Below the pieces are notes generated by a model. That model worked only from the letters and a program-made list of their open reading frames with translations, did not search any database and had not been told where the DNA came from. From Acanthosepion pharaonis (Eukaryota; Mollusca; Cephalopoda; Sepiida; Sepiidae), in assembly GCA_903632075.3 (NCBI GenBank), contig CAHIKZ030001779.1, positions 3,304,501 to 3,368,500 of the forward strand: 64,000 nucleotides of DNA, read 5' to 3'. Shown in pieces: positions 50,012-61,070 of this stretch. Position numbers and translations under genes: made by a program. The stretch's first letter is position 1, and every line of letters starts with the position of its first letter.

Positions 50012-50643
50012 TGAATATTAATAATTGAGATGACTTTTTAAGGCTCTGTGACATAACAAACCATAATCATAGATAAAATCTAATTCTATACTGAAAAAAT
50101 GAAGATATTAATAATTGAGATGGCTTTTTAAGGCTCTGTGACATAACAAACCATAATCATAGATAAAATCTAATTCTATACTGAAAAAATGAAGATATTA
50201 ATAATTGAGATGGCTTTTTAAGGCTCTGTGACATAACAAACCATAATCATAGATAAAATCTAATTCTATACTGAAAAAATGAAGATATTAATAATTGAGA
50301 TGGCTTTTTAATGTCTCTGTGACATAACAAACCATAATCATAGATAAAATATAATTCTATACTGAAATTTGAAGATATTAATAATTGAGATGGCTTTTTA
50401 AGGCTCTGTGACATAACAAACCATAATCATAGATAAAATCTAATTCTATACTAAAAAAAAAATGAAGATATTAATAATTGAGATGGCTTTTTAAGGCTCT
50501 GTGACATAACAAACCATAATCATAGATAAAATCTAATTCTATACTGAAAAATTGAAGATATTAATAATTGAGATGGCTTTTTAAGGCTCTGTGACATAAC
50601 AAACCATAATCATAGATAAAATCTAATTCTATACTGAAAAAAT
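50012..50643. repeat. Seven-copy ~90-bp tandem array
   Basis: Units begin with gaagatattaataattgaga at 50101, 50191, 50281, 50371, 50464 and 50554; a first, slightly variant unit starts at about 50012. Internal units differ by only a few substitutions or 1-3-base indels (the 50281 and 50371 units), so the array is young or homogenised. The unit also contains 'ctctgtgacataacaaacca'. No open frame runs through it. Confidence 0.97.
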
Positions 50644-50720
50644 GAAGAACACTCTGAAAACATTGTTATATCATCAGTGTTTAATTTTTACATTGTTTCT
50701 TATTTTTGTTCATTTTTCAG

Positions 50721-50774
50721 ATATGTTTTGATTAGGATGTTTTTAATCAGGTGTGACTGGCAAATCAGAACTAG
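50721..50774 (+). other. Weak exon candidate
   Basis: 54 bases lie between a pyrimidine-rich acceptor (ttgttcatttttcag) and a consensus donor (ctag|gtaagt). One of three frames is open. Length is a multiple of three. It could be a small exon or a non-coding RNA exon, but the window is AT-rich and such pairs arise by chance. Confidence 0.22.
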
Positions 50775-51443
50775 GTAAGTTCTTTTCAGTTCTTTTCAAT
50801 ATAATTATGCTTGGATACCTGAATGTAATAAACCAATACAAATTGAAAATCTCTTGATTAATGCTACATTGGCAATGTACAATGGCTCTCTTCATCTGCT
50901 AGTTTTTATTGAAGGCATAGATAAAAGCTCAGCATTCTTCTAATTTCTGATATCACTTGGGCAAGTTTGCCTATTTATTATATTCAATTCTTTCAGCCTC
51001 TGTTTACTTAATGAGAATAAATACATATACTGAGATATATGACCAGTGTTTTGTTTTTTTTTCATAACAGGTAACCAATGTGAGATAGTTATATTCAGGC
51101 TTGCAAAAGCAAAGGTATTTCATTGGACAATATCAGAATATACTTGTGCCTGGCATTATTCCAATTTATACATAGACATGCTTGCATAGAATTAAATATA
51201 CACTAGCAAAAATGGATTTTTTTAAAACTATTCATAACCATTAATGATTTTTCTTTAATCTATAAATTGTTTTCATACAATAAATGACATCATTTTCTAA
51301 TTAGTCATGGAATAGTTCAATTAAAACCAATAAAATGACTATGCAAAATTGGGCAAATTATGAATAAAAACTAATAACATTTTTTTTTATAGTAATGTTT
51401 ACCCTGTAGAAGGCCCAGGGTTCACTTGATGTAGTGGATTACA

Positions 51444-51965
51444 TTAAGAGTGTAGCTTATATGGATAGGAGGGGAAGATAACTGTTGACTCTAGACTTGA
51501 ACAGGTCAAGATTGTAGGGATTGGGGAAACATCCTCTTGGAACTTCACTGATGAAATATGGAGGGAATGTGGGTGGATTGCTACTATGTAAGTGGCATGG
51601 CAGATCCTAGCCATGAAGGTTAAACTTGGCAGAACCAAGGAATATAGTTCATCTGAGCACTTTTCATGGAAGCAGAGAGAGAGCAGTGAGAGACTTGCCA
51701 CACCCTGCCTGTGAAAATGAGCTTGAAGGGTGGAAAATAATTTTTCTCCAACAAGGACTCAGAGATGCTTTTGAACTCAAGACTGGAAAATGAGATCTGG
51801 GCAGCTCCTGCCCAAATATGGCAACAGTACTCCATTTTTGGCCTTATCTGGCTCTTATTAAGATAGAGGATAGCATGAAGTGTTAGGTAGTTACTGGAGT
51901 GATACAGGGAGCTGATCATTTTACCTGCATCTTTCAGGTTGGGTGTGATGGTTTTCTTCACTAAA
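51444..51965 (-). pseudogene. LINE ORF2 C-terminal fragment (jockey/CR1-like)
   Basis: Two overlapping minus-strand frames join into one LINE C-terminus with a frame change near 51650-51700. The first part has 'YLNKSQIRPKMEYCCHIWAG' and 'AAQISFSSLEF' (the 'Y..QIRP.MEYC.H.WGGA....L..LD' motif). The second has 'ASLSLLSLCFHEKCSDELYS' and 'LVLPSLTFMARICHAT', ending near 'PSYPYKLHS' and a stop at 51444. Frames are long for this AT-rich background, so this copy is younger than the 7.7 kb and 53 kb ones. It carries no catalytic domain. Confidence 0.85.
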
Positions 51966-52704
51966 CTTGAGTTTGAAGCTGTAGATTTTTTTATTATTAC
52001 CTTATAATAAAGTAAGTTCTTGAGAGTTTATTTTAAATTTATAGCTGTTAGCAAAAATCAAGAAGATAATTGTTATTATCAGCTTTTTTTAGATTTAAGT
52101 TACATTTACAGGAATCTTCTCATAAACAAAGTCAACTTCAATACAGAACTACTGTCAAGTAAAAATAACTCTAAAACTCTGGTCAACTGATTTAGGATTG
52201 GTATTAAATGAAGAAGAGATATTTCTGGAAAGCCAAGATGAGGTAAACTTTGCTCCTATTCAGACTTAACAGATAAGAATTAAATCCCATGAATAAATAA
52301 GAAGAAGAGTATAAATGATGTCACTGCTTCAGAATGTGACAAGCATTTTCTATTTTTGGTTCTAAAGATAAGAAACCAACTACAAGCTTGATGGTGCTTG
52401 TCTTCAAGGAAACCACTATGAATGTCTGATAAACTGCTTAATTTGGTATTGTCAATAAGTTACACATTTTCCTATTTGAAATTTTAACTTTTATTGACCA
52501 ATTCTAAAATTTACCTACAATTAAATTAATATTAACTACTTTGATGAGTGGCCATTTAGGTAGGGCAGACATTGTAAGCAAGCTGAGGCATATGAGCCAG
52601 ACAGAGCAAAGCTTTGTAAATAATTACAGTTAAAATTCAATTGTAACCTCTGATTTTTATGATTAAAACATATTTTTTCCATTATAAGAAATCTTCTTTA
52701 AAAA

Positions 52705-53000
52705 TGTTACCTCTAAAATGTTATTAAATTACTAAAAACTTACTCTTGATCACTGAAGTTAAGAAATGGTCAGTACTTAGATGGGTGACTGCTTGAGAAT
52801 ACCAGGTGCTGTATGCTTGGATGTTTAATGGATAATTACTTGGAATTGTAAATTAGAGAGCCAAGTTCCAATTGGGTTCCAATTGGGTTCATTATTTTAC
52901 TTATATGCAAAAATTTCACTTCTTCTTTTTGTAGCCATGGGTTAATTAGTAGGACTTGTATCAGTAAGTCATTATTATCTCCAAAAAAATCTTACAATCT
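52705..53000 (+). repeat. 5S rRNA-derived SINE, copy 2
   Basis: The 5S head is clear from 'gatcactgaagttaag' through 'cagtacttagatgggtgact' to 'ataccaggtgctgtatgctt' (52748-52818); the first ~40 bp of the 5S part are decayed. The downstream body matches copy 1 ('gagagccaagttccaattg', 'gggttaattagtaggacttg', 'agtcattattatct'). A short tandem duplication 'ttccaattggg' x2 lies at 52866-52889. Confidence 0.85.
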
Positions 53001-53019
53001 AATATAATTACTATAGGAG

Positions 53020-53440
53020 AGAGAACAACAAAGAGAAGGAATTAAGAAGATAGAAGATGGCAATTGACATTGCATTTAAATTTTTGAAGATCAATGTTGA
53101 CTGGGAAGCAAGAAACTATAAGAGTTTCACATGTAAGAAGGTTGATAGAAGAAGCTATTAGGATAGAAATTACAGTTACTTCTAGCCATTTCAACTGTAA
53201 AATGATGAGACCTTCTTGCCAATCTAGTACTGCACTTAAATTCATAAAAAGTAGAGTTTATTAAAACAATTTCTATGAAAGTATTTATAGAAAAGGTACA
53301 GGGAAGCTACATTATGGTGTTGGGAAAGTGACTGAAGCCAAGATGCCAGACTAGGATCAATGACATTGCAGATCCTTCTTTGGATTTTATGAAGAATCTC
53401 TAAATATATAGCAGGAACACCAGACCAGTATGTTAATAAA
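53020..53440 (-). pseudogene. LINE ORF2 C-terminal fragment
   Basis: On the minus strand, over several frames, the order is 'VPAIYLEILHKIQRRICN', then 'DPSLASWLQSLSQHHNVASL', 'YLFYKYFHRNC' and finally 'SCFPVNIDLQKFKCNVNCHL'. This matches the 12.87-13.96 kb (plus) and 7.7 kb (minus) copies and lets their blocks be ordered. Multiple frame changes show it is dead. Confidence 0.8.
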
Positions 53441-55701
53441 TATTGTAATCAGTCTGCTTTAAATTGTCTTATATTGTTACACTTATTACTATTAATAATG
53501 AAAATATGATCTAGTTGTTTAAAGATTTCATTAAAAGTCTCAATAAAATTCTAACTCCTACTTGTATTTGCTATTTCCTACACATGCAATTCTATTTGTG
53601 TAATGTTTTATGTTCTCTTAATTTTTGCATTTGAACTTGGAATACAAATAATGTCTTGTATTTAAGAAAATATGCTCCAATTGTCTATTATATTAATTAA
53701 TATCCATACACTTATGAGTAGAACTATTCTTCATCAATGAATACTGTACCTGTTACTATCTATCAACAAAATTTGAATATTATATTAGTAATGATTAATT
53801 AGTGCCTTTTTGTGCCATTTTAAGGATGATGCCTGAAAGGGATGTTTGTTTTTTGAAGAGTATAACACTTCATATTTCTTTATTAACACTTTTAGCAGAT
53901 TTTTCTTTCCATTCATGTTGAATTTATTTAATATCCTTCTTTATCAATGTAAATCTACTTTTGCTTTTTTCCAGTTGATTAAAAATGTAGTGTTTAATTA
54001 ATGGTCTTAGTTTTTCTGTGCCTAAAACAACATTACTATATCCTGCTAAAAAAGAGGAAAGAAATCCTCAGCCATAGAAATGATGATATTAACATTTGAT
54101 CATATTCACAAAGAAGTAGAAGTTATATTGTGTTCAACCAGAATTGGATGATTAATACATTTAAAGTTTAAAGACTTTGAAACTATTTCTGTGTACACAT
54201 TGATATATGAGCAAGTAGACTGCACAACAATTGATTTATTTTAATATTACATATATTGGTTATAGATTTTAGTGTTTGGTTTCAAATCATGCAGATAGAT
54301 TATTCTAGAGAAACAGAATTAAGAAACTTGTTACCTTATCCAGATGTACATTTGTAAACATAAAAATTTCAAGGATCTTATTAAGTACATGCCTGCATGC
54401 AGAAGGGGTACCGAGTGTGTGACAGCACCAGGCATTCAATCAAAGAGTGAAATAAAAATTTAGATTTTAAAATTTGAAATTGTCTCTGTTAACTTCATTG
54501 TACAAGTGCCCTACAGTCCTACAAGCTGGTGTGAATGTGAATTTGTGTTTTGATAAGAGAGACCAGAGTAACCCCCTACTTGAGACTTAGGAGTATACAA
54601 TCAAGGAGTTTGGCATCAGGCATCACTAAACCTCTGCATGTTACTGCCAACATGATAGAAACAGACATAATTAGACACCAAATAACCATATACAATCAGT
54701 AGCACTTGCTTCCTTTCCTTAACACAGTCCCTGTTTTTTTCTTGATTTTTAATGGATAACACAGTGAAATTTTGAGTAAAAAAAGTGGAATATTTTTCAT
54801 TCAATCAAAAGGTTTTTTCCTACCACTAAGCAGAAAAAGATCAAAGCTAATCTGAGAATTTGTAAAGCAGTAGTAAAGTCAGTGGAAAATAACAAAAAAA
54901 ATGACTTTACTTACTTATACCAAGTTCAAATGCAGTCATTTGCAAAATATGATCATCATAATGTTTTGTACTATTTTTCATGTGCAGCCAGAATTTGTTA
55001 CTATATATATACAACCATTAAAGAGAATGAACGTTTTGATTATATTTATTAAATAAATCCTACATACATCATATGTTGCATAAACTGCTTGTTTATGCAT
55101 AATTTATTGAGTCATCAATGCACTGGATGATTAAGTCTGGCACCAGAGACTGAACCCATCCCCTCTCAATACATACTTAAATAAATGGTCTTTTTTTATT
55201 ATACAAGGTTCAGATAATTATCATAGTTATATTTTGATAGTATTTCACAAATTTGTGTTGACAGAGTTTATAAAAAATTTACTTATTGTGACAAATGAAC
55301 TTAAAAGTTAGAAGAAGTATACATATCTTTGTTAATACAAATGTATATATGATTAATAATTATCTGGGCATATCTCGAACAGTTATTGTTTATTGTCAAC
55401 CAAATTCCTCTTAGATTGTAAATTTAAATTGAAAACTTGTTTCTCTCTCTAGTAGTTAATGAACTTTAAATGGAGAACTTCATTCAGGCATAGATGGTTC
55501 TTTATTTCTTTCTGCTGTGTACATAAACATTATTTTTAAAATATGACAAAAACAGTGATTAAGTTATTTTCCCTTTTATTAGTTGATTTTATGTATATTT
55601 TCAGACATCAACTGTGTATAATATAAGATTCTACTGCTTTATCAGAGTCAAATCAGTCTCAGGTGCATTTTAGAATTTAAATGTTTGATTAACTCGAATT
55701 T
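53441..55701. other. AT-rich non-coding stretch
   Basis: No gene seen. Slightly GC-richer patches near 54370-54450 and 55130-55170 have no recognisable family. Confidence 0.5.
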
Positions 55702-56639
55702 CTTTGCTCCAGTGGCATAGCTAGGGGAGGAGGTCAAGAGGGCAGCTGCCCCAGGGTGGCACTTTTGGTCTGCAATGAGTTTTCAGAAAAAAAAAGCAAC
55801 TGCATGATTTCAATAATTTTTGCATTAAAAGCAGCAGTAAGGAAGAAGCTAATTTGTTTTTGATATGGCTGTATCAAAGCCAGCCATAAAAAAAATTGTC
55901 TCCAAAATGTGCTGTCAGCTGGTGGGGATAAACCCTACTTACAAGACGTGAGCAAAAGGTGTGAAAAAAATTGAACATTTTTAAAGGGCTTGATGTGGGG
56001 TTCGATTAAATGAATTTAGTAAATCCACAGTTTTTTCACACCTATATGAGAAGTCCAGACTTTGCCGTCAGATTTTGATTTTGATTTTTTATGTCTGTGA
56101 ACTGTTAGTGAAAAAATTTTAATAAATAGGTGAACCAATTGTTTTTTTTTATCCTATCATAGGCCTAGCTTTTTAATAGGCATATAAAATTGTTACTTTT
56201 CATAAATTATAGATAAATAAATTGAAATAATTCCAATGCTTTAAGGATATCACATGCATTCCAGTTTTTTTTCTGGAAATATCGAACAGAAATTTAAAAG
56301 AAAATTGAAAATTAATGTATTTTTTAAATGTAGAAACTTTATTTAAAGTCCAAAAATGAACAATTTTTTTTCCATTTTTCAGTTTACAAATTTTCACGGT
56401 AGTAAAACAATGCAATGTTTAATTTTTTTGTTTAGATAGTAGAAGTTTTATTAAGCAAAGTAGACTAAAATTAAAAGTATGATAACATTTGTAGAGGACC
56501 AGGTGGTTTGCATGTTGTTAAATAAGGAAACCATGCATTTATTCCTGTTAGAAAAAGGTCCAACTACAAGAGCATGGTGGGCTCAAGTTGAATCCAACCA
56601 AAGATATAAAGAAAACAAACAAGACCGATATATATATAT

Positions 56640-58880
56640 ATATCAACAAATATATGTATTAAACAACAAAATTTACAATGGACAAAGACATCAACATTTG
56701 TGTTTGTGTGTGAACGTAAAGAGTTTATATTTTCGTAAATGTTTGTACATACATGTATGTGTGTTTCATGGCATTTTCCCACAAGTGAGCGAAAACACAG
56801 ATCTCTGCGAGAGAACACATAAATGTGTCCGCCGCTGAAATGCAAAGTGAAAAAGAATATTTATTTCTGTAGAAAAAAACGGAAAATGTGGCACAAGGCC
56901 GAAATTGGGGAATGGGGAAAAGGTCAGTTTTCTGTCTTAACTTCTAAACTTAGCTAGCCACAAATACTGACCCAATCATACTAACAATATTTCTTGCTCC
57001 AAAACAACACATTCTTACTTACCTTTCTCGACACACCTACCATAATACATCAATGACGCCATGAAAATACTAACTAGACCCCATATGTACAATTTGTGGT
57101 CTGGGGGTGGGGAATAAAACAACAATTTAAAATTTTAAAAAGTAACCCCAATGAGTATTTACAGTATGAAACAAATAACTATTTACAAGAAATTAAACAA
57201 AATCATGTTAGTAATAAAACCCCCACAATCACTAAATGTGGCAGAAACATCAGTTAAATAAACAAAATTAATGCAGGACTATAAAAATTAAAAACATTCA
57301 TTCATTCCAAGCACTCACACAGACATGCACTCATTCAGACACAACAACAGATACGAAAAATCATACCCGAAACAAAAAACGCCCTGCATCCACCAGAGAA
57401 CTGACGTCACTGACCACCTAATGAGGGAGGTGATGGGGAATTAAACTTAAAGAAAAAATAGGGACAAAAATAAAAGGGGCCAATGAGCATACATACCCTA
57501 GCTAAGTTTACTGAAAAAGGAAACTAAAGACACAAAAAACTAAACCTAAGCTAACCTAAATTTTGGGGTGGGCTGCCCGTGTTCAACCCAGCTAAAGAAA
57601 TATCTTGATGCCTAACCGGCATCAAAGTGCCACTCCAGGACAGCTGCTTTCACACGACACAAACGTGCAAGATTCACCCACCTTTTGCTGAATTCAGATG
57701 AAGTGAGTCGACACCTTTCCGACCTAATCTTGACTTTAAGCTGATGCTTAAAGTACAAGATCAGCTGGGAAGAGGTAAACTTCTCACCTCCATAGAATCC
57801 CTTCTGACGTGTCGTCCAAATCACCACATTGTTACAAACAGAAGCGGCCTCAAGGACAAAGAACTTTCTAGACAGCATGTGAACCATGAAGCCTTCAACA
57901 TACTTGCACAGCGGTGCTACCACCGAGCAATGAAAAAAGGCGTGACCAATGTTCTCGACCTCTCCACTACAGCAGCAGCAGTTTGGATATTTCTCCAAGC
58001 TCGCTAAGCAAAGTCTTTTGATGACCCAGAGGGCCCAACGCATCACCAGCCAAGTGAGTGATGCCTCATTGTTATTGAGACATTTCAACCTGGGTGCCCA
58101 AGGCCATATCAAGCGAGCCTCGCGCTTCGTAAGACCGAGCTTGTCAATCAAATTATCACAAACAGCCCCACTAACTAACACCTGATATAATGCCTTATGA
58201 GACAACGTCTGGACATTGGAGGGGCCACCTCATCTGGTTCACAACACATTTGATTCAGGAACCCGATGCGAAGCATATATTGATGAATCTCAATGCTATG
58301 CATAACTAGACCGCCTTCAGATAGATGAAGGCAACAGATCTCCCGAGAGACTCTGGTGGACTTGCCTCCCCACAAGAAGGAGAACAAGAGTCTCACTAAC
58401 GCCAGTAAAGTGTCAGACGGAAGTGGAAGCATAGAGAGTCAGTAAAGGAGAATTGTGTAGATGTGTGAAACACGTACTCCCACCCTCCCCTTTAAGGAAA
58501 GATTCCTCCGAGACCACAAATTAATTGTGATCTCAGGCTTCCCTTGCACCTCTGACCAATTCATATCCAACTGGAGATCAGGATTGAACCAGACACCGAG
58601 AATCTTGACCGGCCCATCTGTCCAGAGGAAAGGTCTAGGAAGAGAAACTCCCTTCCACGCACCCAACTGCAAGCCAACAGACTTATCGCGGTTGACCTTG
58701 GCCCCTGTCACCATCTCATAACCACAGATTTCTTTGCTGACTTCGTTAATCTCGGCCCTGCTTAACACAAGAACCGAAACATCATCAGCATAGGCGGAAT
58801 ACCTGGGCACCCAAATTGAAAAAGAGAACAAGGCAAGAAGTCACCCAGTATTTATAGTGTAGCGAGAGCATGCCCCTAGT
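56640..58880 (-). mobile_element. 5'-truncated Tx1-like LINE inserted in the DNA element
   Basis: The LINE runs on the minus strand. Its 5' truncation lies near 58840-58880, just upstream of the YADD motif. The coding part ends at 57612. A ~950-bp, less AT-rich 3' UTR-like segment follows and seems to end at the TA run near 56628-56642. Both boundaries are estimates; no target-site duplication was found. Confidence 0.65.
57612..58831 (-). pseudogene. Tx1-like LINE ORF2, RT C-terminal half
   Basis: About 400 residues of a non-LTR ORF2 protein. It begins at the RT active-site motif 'AYADDVSVLVLSRAEI', followed by 'GAKVNRDKSVGLQLG' and 'VKILGVWF', the order seen in Tx1/L1-clade RTs. The thumb region contains 'WSRRNLSLKGRV' and 'LLFSFLWGGKSTRVSREICC' then 'LHLSEGGLVM'. 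The C-terminus has a Cys/His cluster, 'CCCCSGEVENIGHAFFHC', the usual terminal zinc-binding segment. There is one in-frame stop between 58432 and 58439 and one frameshift at about 58175-58205; otherwise the frame is open, so the copy is relatively young. Endonuclease and the N-terminal RT part are missing. Tx1-like is my assignment from motif order; another L1-clade group is possible. Confidence 0.85.
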
Positions 58881-59454
58881 GACACTAGGAAATTAAGGAG
58901 GAGCTAACTCTAACACGTTTATTTCAGTTTTTAAAAGTGAAATTTATTTTATCGGACTTTTAATTCTTAGTCTACTACTTTGCTAATAACTTCAACTACG
59001 TAAAACAAAATAATTTAAAAAGACATTGCATTTTTTTTACATTGTTAAAACAAATGAACCATGTTTCTGTTAATGTGGATTTAGTTTAGAATTTAATAAA
59101 TATTTAAAAAAACTGATAAATTATGAATTAAAAGTACAATGTGTTTTTTGCTTTTCTTTTTAAATAAAACAGAGGGTAAACAAAAACAAGTTACTTTTCT
59201 TTTAATATCACCAAAATTTTTAAAAGTTTTCCCCATTTAGAAAAAAGAAGTAACATCATTGTATATATCCCCAGTTTCATTTAAAAAAAAAAATAAACAC
59301 AATTGTACATTTATTTCAAAACTTATCAGTGAGGAGTTATAAATACCACGTTTAACAGAAACACAGAAAATAACCTGGCATCATACGGGTATTAAATTCT
59401 GAGAAATGGACAAAAATATTAAAAATTGATGGGTGTATGGATAATTTTGTTGCT

Positions 59455-59458
<4 letters not shown>

Positions 59459-59498
<40 letters not shown>
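59459..59498. repeat. (TA)n microsatellite
   Basis: About 20 TA units inside the right arm of the DNA element. Confidence 0.95.
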
Positions 59499-59501
<3 letters not shown>

Positions 59502-59775
59502 TTGAGGGGTTAATGTGCATTGTAATATTATATTCCTTCTGGAGACAGGCAGCAAACTTGAGGGCTTTTCTGGACAGCAAAAACACTAGCTACACCACTG
59601 CTTTGTTCCTATAGAAGAAAAGTTAGAACAAATATTGCAATAAAACAATTCCTGAATTCCTTAATTATACAATATCAGATGTTGATTTTACAATTTATTT
59701 CTCTATGGTTTGACAACTATACAAGAGATAATCTGAAAGTAATGCTTCTTACTTATTTCCATGGAAACTGCAACA

Positions 59776-61070
59776 GATTTGAGGGTAAATTTTCTTTGTA
59801 ATGCCCGCACTAAATATCTCTTAAAATTTTCTCAAATCATCATAAATCCATGTAAATGTACATGCTGAACTCAAATTAACAATTAAATCATGAAGAAACC
59901 TACCGTTTTGGAGTTATCGACAAGGAAAAAATCTGACTTCTTGTTAGTCATTCGTCTGCCATTACTGCCATAATGTTCACTAATTGAGTGCGGAGTACTT
60001 CCGGTGGCGTAAGCATAAATTTTGGCTTATTTACTTCTTTTACAGACTTTCGGTGCAGAAAATCACTACGCACTACTGTAAAGAAACTAATTTTTTTTTC
60101 TGGTTTTTGGTAAGTGTAGTTTTATTTATAACAAAAACAAATTGTAGAATAGCAATGACAAATTAAATAATACTATAAACCCTTGTTTCATTTCTAGCAT
60201 TCTTTTTATTTTGTAATCTTATTTTTGTACATAATCATGCTCTTTAAAAAGTATTATGTTTATGGGTTAAGTTTCGAGTTAGGGTTCTTTCTGTGTAAAA
60301 AAGGGGACAAATTAAAAAAATATGTTAAATAATACAATAAACCAGGTTACGTTTAGGGTTAGGTGTTAGGGTTAGGAGTGGGATTACAGTTATTTCTTTG
60401 TAGAAAAGGGGACAAATTAAAAAAAAGTTAAATAATACAATAAACCAGGTTATGTTTAGGGTTAGGTGTTAGGGTTAGGGGTGGGGTTAGGGTTCTTTCT
60501 GTGTAGAAAAGGGGACAAATTAAAAAAAATTAAATAATACAATCAAACCTTATTTTGTTTCTACTTTACCAAGTTTGCGCATTAATTATTGTTTGTTTTA
60601 TTTTCAATTTTAAAATATAAAAATATAAAAAATGCTTTCTTGTATTATTTAATTTGTTCTCTTAATTTGTCATTGCTCTTCTACCCAGAAAAAAGGTTTT
60701 ATTGTATTATTGAATTTGTTTTTGTTTAAAGTTTTCTGTTATAAATAAAACTACTTATCAAAAAAAAAATTGCTTTATGATAATGTGTAGTGATTTCAAA
60801 AAGAGATATAGCTGTAAAAGAAGTAAATAGGCCAAAATTTATGCTTACACCACCATAAGTGCCCCGCACTCAATTATGGAAGTAATGGCGGATGAATGAC
60901 TAACAAGAATCCAATTTTTTTCTTGTCGATAACTCCAAAACGGTAGATTTCTTCATAATTTAATTGTTAATTCGAGTTCAGCATGTACATTTACATGGAT
61001 TTATGATGATTTGGGAAAATTTTAAGAGATATTTAGCGTGGACATTACAGAGCAAATTTACCGATTTGAT
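59776..61070. mobile_element. Long-TIR foldback element (MULE-like)
   Basis: The element spans 59784-61062. The left arm (59784 to about 60115) and right arm (about 60740 to 61062, reverse-complemented) align over about 320 bp with high identity. Shared blocks include 'ggtaaattt', 'atcataaatccatgtaaatg', 'ctaccgttttggagttatcg' and 'aagcataaattttgg'. It is flanked by gatttgag (59776-59783) and gatttgat (61063-61070), an 8-bp duplication with the last base different. Long TIRs of this length are typical of Mutator-like elements, which usually duplicate 8-11 bp. No transposase frame is present; the core is a tandem repeat. The short plus frame at 59984-60166 is not a gene. Confidence 0.82.
60264..60545 (+). 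repeat. Three-copy ~104-bp tandem repeat with telomere-like motifs
   Basis: The anchor 'aggggacaaattaaaaaaa' recurs at about 60303, 60408 and 60511. Between anchors lie 'taaataatacaataaaccag' and runs such as 'tttagggttaggtgttaggg'. TTAGGG-like hexamers occur in direct but irregular order. Part of the unit recurs inverted at about 60640-60720 inside the same element. Confidence 0.85.

Larger units (their letters stand above)
55702..59608. mobile_element. TIR DNA element (hAT-like) with 8-bp target duplication, split by a LINE
   Basis: Boundaries are set by terminal inverted repeats: left cagtggcatagctaggg at 55710, right (reverse complement of 59585-59600) cagtggtgtagctagtg. They are flanked by ctttgctc (55702-55709) and ctttgttc (59601-59608), an 8-bp duplication with one mismatch. 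The arms also pair internally: 56408-56490 ('agcaaagtagactaaaatt' context) matches the reverse complement of about 58945-59040. The LINE below therefore sits near the centre of a partly foldback element. An 8-bp duplication with CAGTGG-type ends fits the hAT superfamily; P-like elements also duplicate 8 bp. No transposase is recognisable outside the LINE, so the element is non-autonomous. Confidence 0.8.

Noticed and set aside
50012..50643. CRISPR-like array
   Set aside because: Units are full ~90-bp tandem repeats with no variable spacers, in a eukaryotic genome with no cas genes.
55130..55170. tRNA-like B box (reverse complement of agactgaaccc)
   Set aside because: A-box and B-box order is wrong on both strands.
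57744..58185. Plus-strand open frames of 78-87 codons
   Set aside because: Antisense to the Tx1-like RT frame.
60352..60500. True telomere or chromosome end
   Set aside because: TTAGGG motifs are irregular, limited to a 104-bp unit, and lie inside a palindromic mobile element.
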